Source: a bacterium
GTDB taxonomy: Bacteria; Sysuimicrobiota; Sysuimicrobiia; Sysuimicrobiales; Segetimicrobiaceae
DNA length: 48,893 nucleotides
Reading direction: 5' to 3'
NCBI GenBank assembly: GCA_035691305.1
Contig: DASSJF010000054.1
Span: 1 to 48,893 of the forward strand
Shown here: positions 41,968-48,893 of the stretch, in pieces
How the letters are laid out: each line of letters starts with the position of its first letter
Position numbering within the stretch: position 1 is the first letter of the stretch
Translations under genes and position numbers: made by a program
Notes under the pieces: model-generated
The model's database searches: none
Seen by the model: only the letters and a program-made list of their open reading frames with translations
What the model was told of the DNA's origin: nothing

Positions 41968-43149
41968 GTGGAGACGTACACCTGTCCGGCCTGCGGGCAC
42001 GTGCTGGCGCGCCGGCAGGATGGCCACGGCGTCTTCTGGGACTGTCCGGCCTGCGGCGGCCGCGCGGTCGGCGTCGGCCTGCTGAAGCAGCTGCGCGATC
42101 CCGCCCTCGTCACGCGCGCGTGGCTCACGGCTGAATCAACCGCCTCGGGCGGGCGGCCGTGCCCAATGTGCGGGCGGCCGATGCATGTCGTCACCCTCGA
42201 CGCGCTCCCCAAACTGGAGATCTGCCTTCTCTGCGAATTCGTCTGGTGTGACCCCAAGGTCTACGAGAGTTTGCCGGCGGGCGCCGGGGCGGCCGCCGCG
42301 GCTCAGGTCGGGGCGGACACCCCCGCGACGCGGGACTTGCCCGAAGAAGCTCGCGTGATCCTGGCCACGGAGGAGTCTCGACGCATCGCCGAGCGGGGCG
42401 CGGGAGCCGACCCACCCGATGCATGGTGGAAGTACGTCGCCGCGTTTTTCGGCATGCCCGTGCGGGACGGCCGGGAGCAGCTGGACCGGCCCCCGTGGGC
42501 CACGTGGGGGCTCGTGGCGTTCACCTGTTGCGTCAGCGGCCTGTCGTTCCTCAACCTGCCGCATTGGGTGGCCATGTTCGGGCTCATCCCGGCGCAGGCG
42601 CAGCGGTACTGGGGCCTGACCTTCGTCACGTCCTTCTTCCTCCATGCCGGCGTCTTGCACTTGGTCAGCAACATGTACTTCCTCTTGCTGTTCGGAGACA
42701 ACGTCGAGGAAACGATCGGCGTCGGCCGCTACCTGCCGCTCATCTTCCTGGCCGCCGCGGCGGGCGGTGCGGTCCACGCAACGTTCGATCCCCACCGCAC
42801 CGTACCGCTCATCGGCGCGTCCGGCGGGATCGCCGGGGTGATGACGTTCTACGCCTGCCAGTTCCCGGGCGTCCGGCTGAAGTTCCTCGTGGGATGGGTC
42901 CTCTACGGCCTCTACCGGTGGGTCACCGTACCGACGTGGGGCTTCTTCGCGTTCTGGATCGCGCTGCAGGGCATAGGCGCGATACAGCAGGTGGCCGGCT
43001 TCTCCAATGTCTCATCCCTCGGCCACCTGGGCGGCGCCGCCGTGGGCGCACTCTTCTACCTCGAGTGGCGGTTTGTTGGATCTGCCGCCGCGGGGCCCGA
43101 GCCGGCCGCCGGCGTTCGCCCGGCTACGGCGAGAGCCAGACCGTCCTGA
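41968..43149 (+). CDS. Rhomboid intramembrane protease with N-terminal zinc ribbons
   Basis: The 393-residue protein has a C-terminal rhomboid domain with six helices. The catalytic Ser285 is in GASGG, His353 in GHLGG, and the helix-2 His231-xxx-Asn235 motif is present (HAGVLHLVSNMYF). It cleaves membrane substrates within the bilayer. The N-terminal 100 residues contain two zinc-ribbon-like modules, with CxxC pairs at Cys6/Cys9 and Cys26/Cys29, then Cys65/Cys68 and Cys86/Cys89 plus Cys94. A Pro/Ala linker and helix join the parts. These ribbons should be cytoplasmic and could recruit substrates or a partner. The GTG start lacks a good ribosome-binding site. Its 3' end overlaps the convergent solute-binding protein gene by 26 bases. 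Confidence 0.9.
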   Translation: METYTCPACGHVLARRQDGHGVFWDCPACGGRAVGVGLLKQLRDPALVTRAWLTAESTASGGRPCPMCGRPMHVVTLDALPKLEICLLCEFVWCDPKVYESLPAGAGAAAAAQVGADTPATRDLPEEARVILATEESRRIAERGAGADPPDAWWKYVAAFFGMPVRDGREQLDRPPWATWGLVAFTCCVSGLSFLNLPHWVAMFGLIPAQAQRYWGLTFVTSFFLHAGVLHLVSNMYFLLLFGDNVEETIGVGRYLPLIFLAAAAGGAVHATFDPHRTVPLIGASGGIAGVMTFYACQFPGVRLKFLVGWVLYGLYRWVTVPTWGFFAFWIALQGIGAIQQVAGFSNVSSLGHLGGAAVGALFYLEWRFVGSAAAGPEPAAGVRPATARARPS

Positions 43150-44662
43150 GCCGCATCATCCCGTCCGGCACTTGAATGAAGCCGTGCACGCGCGTGGATT
43201 CCAGCTTGTACTCCTTCGGAAAGAACAGCGGCACGTAGGGGACGTCGTCCGCGAGAATCTCCATGGCCTGGCGGTACGCGCGCCGGCGCTGGTTCATGTC
43301 GTTGAGGTACCGCGCGGCGTCGAGGATCGTCTGCATCTTGTCGCCGGTGTAACCCACGTAGTTGAACGAGCCGAAACCCGACTGCGTCACGAACGGGTAG
43401 ATGTCGAAATCCGGGTCCGGCCGCCCGCTCCATTCGATGACGCCCGACTGCGCCTGCCGGTTCGTCACGTCGCTCACGAAGGTGCCCTGCTCTTCGGTCT
43501 TGATCGTGACGCGGATCCCGGCGTCGGCCGCCATCGCCTGGACCGCTTGGGCAAGCGCGACGCGCTGCTGGCCCGGCAGGATGATGAGCGCGAACTCGAA
43601 GCCGCCCGGACGGCCGGCCGCCTGAAGCTTCTCCTTCGCCGTGGCGATGCTGCGCGGCGGCAGCTTGAAGCCCGGGTCGTACGCCGCGGTGCCGTTCGGG
43701 AACAGCGAGTAGGCGGGATACGCGGCGCCCTGCAGCACGACGTTGGCGATCGCGTTGCGGTCGATCGTCGCCGCGAACGCCTGCCGCAGCAGCTTGTTGT
43801 CGAACGGCGGCTTCGTGACGTTGAGCGAGAGCGCCGTCCACGCCATCGCGCCGTGCTCGATGAGTTTGAACCGCGCGCCGGGCGCCGCCGCCTCCTGCGT
43901 CAGCGTCTTGACCTGGGGCAGCGGCACCAGATTGATGATGTCGACGTCGCCGGACTTGACGTTGGCGACGCGGGCGTTGTCGTCCGTGATCGGCCGGAAG
44001 ACGACCTCGTCGACGTAGGGCTCGCCCTTCACCCAGTAGTTGGCGTTCCGGCGCAGCGTGATGTGGTCTTGCGGCACCCGCTCCACCCACTCAAACGGGC
44101 CGGTCCCGACGGGATGCTGGGCGAAGTTCGTCCCGGCGGCCCGGGCGGCGGCCGGCGACACCATCATGCCGGCGCGGTCCGTCAGCACGTAGAGCAGCGG
44201 GCTGTAGGGCCGCTCGAGGGAGATCACGACCGTGTACGGGTCGGTCGCGGTCACGCCGGTGACCGGCCGGATCTCGCTGCGGCGCACCGAGGGGAACTTC
44301 GGGTCGAGCATCCGCTCGAAGTTGTACTTCACCGCTTCCGCGTTGAACGGCGTACCGTCGTGGAACTTCACGCCCTGCCGCAGCTTGAACGTGACGGCCC
44401 TGCCGTCCGGCGAGATCGTCCAGGAGGTCGCGAGCATGGGGACGATCGCGAGGCCGGCGTCGGTATCGACCAGCTTGTCGTAGAGGTTCTGGTAGACCTG
44501 GCGGTCGACGGCCGACCCGGAGAGATGCGGGTCCATCGTCGGCGGATCGGCGTCGAGCCCGGCCCGCAGCGTGCCGCCGCGCCGGCCGCCCTGCGCAGAC
44601 GCGATCGTGAGCAGGCCGCCGAGCAGCACGGCGGCCGCCAGGAGCGCACAGATTCTCCGCAC
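43124..44662 (-). CDS. ABC transporter peptide-type substrate-binding protein (SBP family 5)
   Basis: The 512-residue protein has a signal peptide (about 1-23). It carries family 5 signatures GGTLRAGLDADPPTMDPHLS, WTISPDGRAVTFKLRQGVKF, HDGTPFNAEAVKYNFERML and WVEGEP-like YWVKGEPYVDEVVF. Members bind peptides, nickel, opines or sugars. A GTG start is supported by GGGAGGGG 6 bases upstream. No dpp/opp permease genes lie beside it. It follows the pyrroline-5-carboxylate dehydrogenase gene by 20 bases on the same strand, so an amino acid or peptide ligand is likely. Confidence 0.92.
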   Translation of the reverse strand: MRRICALLAAAVLLGGLLTIASAQGGRRGGTLRAGLDADPPTMDPHLSGSAVDRQVYQNLYDKLVDTDAGLAIVPMLATSWTISPDGRAVTFKLRQGVKFHDGTPFNAEAVKYNFERMLDPKFPSVRRSEIRPVTGVTATDPYTVVISLERPYSPLLYVLTDRAGMMVSPAAARAAGTNFAQHPVGTGPFEWVERVPQDHITLRRNANYWVKGEPYVDEVVFRPITDDNARVANVKSGDVDIINLVPLPQVKTLTQEAAAPGARFKLIEHGAMAWTALSLNVTKPPFDNKLLRQAFAATIDRNAIANVVLQGAAYPAYSLFPNGTAAYDPGFKLPPRSIATAKEKLQAAGRPGGFEFALIILPGQQRVALAQAVQAMAADAGIRVTIKTEEQGTFVSDVTNRQAQSGVIEWSGRPDPDFDIYPFVTQSGFGSFNYVGYTGDKMQTILDAARYLNDMNQRRRAYRQAMEILADDVPYVPLFFPKEYKLESTRVHGFIQVPDGMMRLRTVWLSP

Positions 44663-44682
44663 TCTGATCCCCTCCCGTGCCC

Positions 44683-46239
<1,557 letters not shown>

Positions 46240-46251
46240 CGCGGCACCCCC

Positions 46252-47442
46252 CTAGACGCGCGCGGCGTACGGCGACAGCGCTTTCGCGATGCGGTCCAGA
46301 CCCGCCTTGATCCGGTCCATCGAGGTCGCGTACGAGAGACGGAGGAACCCCGGCGCCTCGAACGCCTCGCCGGGCACCACCGCGACGTGCGCCTCGTCGA
46401 GCAGCCGTTCGGAGAGCGCGAGCGACGTCGCCGGAGCGCCCGCCCGGCCGAGCAACTCCTGGACGTCGGGGAAGGCGTAGAAGGCGCCGCGCGGCATGCC
46501 GCAGCGGACGCCCGCGATCTCGTTGAGCCGTCCGACGACATAGCGGCGCCGCCGGTCGTATTCCGCGACCATCTCTTCCAGGTTGACGTGGGCCACGAGC
46601 GCGTGGAGCGCCGCCTTCTGCGAGATCGAGCTGGGGTTGCCGGCGAGGTGGCCCTGGAGCGCGATGATGCCGTCGGCGATCTCCCGGGGCGCGGCCGCGA
46701 ACCCGATGCGCCAGCCCGTCATCGCGTAGGTCTTGGACATCGAGTTCAGCAGTATGATGCGGTCGCGCGCGGCGGGCCAGGCGCCCGGCACACAGATGTG
46801 ATGGGCGCCGTCGTAGACCATGCTCTCGTAGATCTCGTCGCTCAACAGGTAGAAGCCGTGCCGCTCCGAGAGGCGCACCACGCCCTCGAGCGTCTCCCGA
46901 TCGTAAATCGCGCCGGTCGGATTGTGCGGGGACGTCAGGATGATCGCGCGGGTGCGGGGCGAGACGAGCGCCGCGACGCGGTCGGGAAGCGGCTGCCAGC
47001 CCGAGGCGGCGTCGGTCGGCACGAACACCGGCCGGGCCCCCACCAGCCGCACCTGCTCCGCGTAGGAGACCCACGCCGGGATCGGGATCAGCACCTCGTC
47101 GCCCGGCTCGCAGATCGCCTGCAGCGCGAAGTAGAGCGCGGGCTTGCCGCCGGCCGTGATCACGACCTCGTCGGCCGCGTAGGTCGCGCCGTAGGTCTCC
47201 TTGAGGTGCGCCGCCACCGCGCTGCGCAGTTCGGGAATGCCCGCGGGTCCGGTGTACTTCGTGAAGCCCTCACGGATCGCCGCGATCGCGGCGTGCTTGA
47301 CCGAGTCCGGCGTGTCGAAGTCCGGCTCGCCCGCGGCGAAGCTGAGAACGTCCACGCCCTGGCGGCGGAGCCGGCGGGCCCGGTCGTCCATCGCGATGGT
47401 CATGGACGGGGTGATGGCGCGCACTGCCTCGGAAAGGTGCAT
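46252..47442 (-). CDS. PLP-dependent class I/II aminotransferase (AspB-like)
   Basis: The 396-residue enzyme has PLP Lys237 (SMSKTYAMTGWRIG), Asn174 (SPHNPTG), Asp202 and Tyr205 (SDEIYE) and Arg372-type C-terminal RLSYATS. It is close to the bacterial aspartate/prephenate aminotransferase Ib group, transferring amino groups to 2-oxoglutarate. GGGAGGG precedes the ATG. It sits between an amino acid permease pair (livM, livH) and P5C dehydrogenase, so it probably works in amino acid catabolism. Confidence 0.92.
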   Translation of the reverse strand: MHLSEAVRAITPSMTIAMDDRARRLRRQGVDVLSFAAGEPDFDTPDSVKHAAIAAIREGFTKYTGPAGIPELRSAVAAHLKETYGATYAADEVVITAGGKPALYFALQAICEPGDEVLIPIPAWVSYAEQVRLVGARPVFVPTDAASGWQPLPDRVAALVSPRTRAIILTSPHNPTGAIYDRETLEGVVRLSERHGFYLLSDEIYESMVYDGAHHICVPGAWPAARDRIILLNSMSKTYAMTGWRIGFAAAPREIADGIIALQGHLAGNPSSISQKAALHALVAHVNLEEMVAEYDRRRRYVVGRLNEIAGVRCGMPRGAFYAFPDVQELLGRAGAPATSLALSERLLDEAHVAVVPGEAFEAPGFLRLSYATSMDRIKAGLDRIAKALSPYAARV

Positions 47443-47510
47443 CGAGTGCCCTCCCTGCAGCCTGCTGATCTATCGCTATTCTCCGCGGGTGCGACCGCTC
47501 CCTCACCTCG

Positions 47511-48464
47511 TCAGGCGGCCGCCCGAAGGTCGGCGGCCCGGCGCCGGAACGGCAGCCGCCCCGCCCCGGCCCGCACCAGCCCGACGAGGCCCGGCGGATA
47601 GATCCGCATCACCGCCAGCACGACGAGCGCGAAGATCACCATGCGGATCTGCCCGTACGCGCGCAGCGCTTCGGAGACCACCTCGACCGTCACCGCCCCG
47701 ACGACCGGCCCCGCGATCGTCCGCTGGCCGCCGAGAATCACCATGATGATGATCAGCGCCATCTCGTCGAACTTCATCGCGACGGGGCTGAGCAGTCCGA
47801 TGTAATGGCCGTAGAGTGCGCCGGCCGCGCCCGAGGCGCTGCTGGCGACGGCGAATGCGAAGCGCTTCCAGCGCACGGTGTTGACCCCCGCGGCCCGTGC
47901 CGCGCCCTCGTCGTCCCTGATCGCGCGGAGCCGGTAGCCGGTGGGGGTGCGCAGCAGCCAGGCGACGCCGCAGACGGCCGCCACCGCGGAGACGAGAAAC
48001 ACCTCGTAGTACGGCGCCGGCCCGGCGCCCGGAAACAGCTTCGGCACGGCCAGCCCGAGGTCGCCGCGGGTGATCCCGTATTCCATCGAGACCGCGACCC
48101 TGGTCGATTCTGCGAAGGCCCACGTCGCCAGCGCGAGATACAGCGTCCGCAGGCGCAGCGTCACGCTGCCGAGGGCAAAGCCGACCGCGCCGGCCAGCGC
48201 GGCGCCGGCGGCCACCCCGAGCGGAATGGGGAGACCGGTACGCAGGACGAGCAGCGCGGAGGCGTAGGCGCCGATCCCGGCAAAGACATGGTGGGCGAGC
48301 GAAAAGAGGCCGGTGTAGCCGGCAAGCAGGTTCCACGACGAGGCGAGCACGACGTAGTAGAGCGCCGCCGTCAGCACGTGGACGTGGTACGAGCCGAGGA
48401 CGAGCGGCAAGAGCGCCGCCGCGACGAGCCCCGCGGCGCCGAGGGCGCCGCGCGTCGCGTTCAC
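47511..48464 (-). CDS. livM: Branched-chain amino acid ABC transporter permease LivM, second copy
   Basis: The 317-residue permease carries LAGYTGLFSLAHHVFAGIGA, LRAIRDDEGAARAAGVNTVR and VILGGQRTIAGPVVGAVTVE. Where livM proteins usually have S-F-G-Q/H-A, this reads SLAHHVF. GTG 48464 is chosen because it overlaps the livH stop (GTGA), giving translational coupling. It differs strongly from the livM at 23832, so it belongs to a separate transporter. A 68-base gap separates it from the aminotransferase start. Confidence 0.93.
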   Translation of the reverse strand: MNATRGALGAAGLVAAALLPLVLGSYHVHVLTAALYYVVLASSWNLLAGYTGLFSLAHHVFAGIGAYASALLVLRTGLPIPLGVAAGAALAGAVGFALGSVTLRLRTLYLALATWAFAESTRVAVSMEYGITRGDLGLAVPKLFPGAGPAPYYEVFLVSAVAAVCGVAWLLRTPTGYRLRAIRDDEGAARAAGVNTVRWKRFAFAVASSASGAAGALYGHYIGLLSPVAMKFDEMALIIIMVILGGQRTIAGPVVGAVTVEVVSEALRAYGQIRMVIFALVVLAVMRIYPPGLVGLVRAGAGRLPFRRRAADLRAAA

Positions 48465-48893
48465 GCTTCGCGCAGCCGTTCGCCCCACAGCCCGGTCGGC
48501 CGCAGCGCGAGAATCAGCAGGAGCGCCCCGAACCCGTAGACGTCCCGGAACGACGGCGACAACAGGACGGAGCCGAGGCTCTCGACCAGACCGAGCAGCA
48601 GACCGCCGACGACGCTGCCGGGCAGCGAGCCGAGCCCGCCGATCACGATGATCTCAAAGCCCTTGACGGTGCTGAGCGCGCCGCTCTCCGGGAAGACGAG
48701 AAACACCGGCGCGAGCAAGGCGCCCGCGGCTCCGGCCAGCCCCACTCCGATTCCGAACGCCAGCATGTCGATCCGGCCGAGATCGATGCCCGCGGCAATT
48801 GCGCCGAGCCGGTTCTGCGCGACGCCGCGCAGGGCGAGGCCGAACCACGTCCGCCGCACGACGAACGCGAACAGGCCGAGCAGGATCACCGCC
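48461..48893 (-). CDS. livH: Branched-chain amino acid ABC transporter permease LivH, partial (5' end beyond window)
   Basis: The C-terminal 143 residues are visible; the gene continues past the right edge. LRGVAQNRLGAIAAGIDLGR matches the cytoplasmic coupling loop, and FEIIVIGGLGSLPGSVVGGL the conserved C-terminal segment of LivH. It is the partner of the adjacent livM. The remaining genes (ATPases, binding protein) are probably outside the window. Confidence 0.92.
   Translation of the reverse strand, partial: AVILLGLFAFVVRRTWFGLALRGVAQNRLGAIAAGIDLGRIDMLAFGIGVGLAGAAGALLAPVFLVFPESGALSTVKGFEIIVIGGLGSLPGSVVGGLLLGLVESLGSVLLSPSFRDVYGFGALLLILALRPTGLWGERLREA

Overview
The window is 48.9 kb of very GC-rich bacterial DNA (roughly 70% by eye). 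It is densely packed with genes on both strands and has many GTG starts and start/stop overlaps. The gene content fits a soil or sediment heterotroph that respires aerobically and scavenges amino acids and peptides. Indicators are a fused heme A/heme O synthase, two branched-chain-type amino acid ABC transporters, M28 peptidases, amino acid catabolism and nitrile hydratase. An RND pump with a lipoprotein adaptor suggests two membranes, although no outer-membrane channel gene is present. The style recalls uncultivated lineages such as Sysuimicrobiota, Rokubacteria or Chloroflexota. That placement is an impression and was not tested by phylogeny.

Layout. Positions 1-4.4 kb are clearly less GC-rich than the rest. 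They hold two tandem secreted paralogues of an unrecognised repeat family (the left one cut by the window edge) and a large ATPase-TPR-LuxR regulator. From 4.8 to 14.9 kb come an M28 peptidase divergent from an MFS transporter, a dienelactone-hydrolase-like protein that seems to lack its catalytic residues, the CtaA-CtaB fusion, an acetyltransferase, a thioredoxin-like protein, a nucleotidyltransferase, an AAA ATPase and a secreted repeat protein. Between 15.09 and 16.38 kb a secreted protein gene is bracketed by an intact tRNA-Asn and a displaced copy of a tRNA 3' end, which looks like an attachment-site duplication.

From 16.5 to 20.1 kb are three membrane proteins (MFS, MgtC/DUF4010, AI-2E family). 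From 20.2 to 26.6 kb lies a complete livGFKHM transporter followed by an unusual M28 peptidase. guaB (minus) and an MFS exporter (plus) diverge at 28.1 kb. The exporter leads into a three-gene nitrile hydratase operon whose alpha subunit has a histidine-rich N-terminus, then an RND efflux pair. On the minus strand, 35.9-38.6 kb holds an APC permease and an aldo/keto reductase. From 38.7 to 43.1 kb on the plus strand are RidA, GNAT, HAD and FAD-oxidase genes in tight succession, then a DUF427 protein and a rhomboid protease with zinc ribbons. The right end (43.1-48.9 kb, minus) is a second amino-acid module: livH (partial), livM, aminotransferase, delta-1-pyrroline-5-carboxylate dehydrogenase and a peptide-type solute-binding protein.

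The transporters, peptidases, oxidase/RidA cluster, aminotransferase and dehydrogenase together suggest import and oxidation of amino acids and peptides. No CRISPR array, transposase, integrase or rRNA gene was seen.
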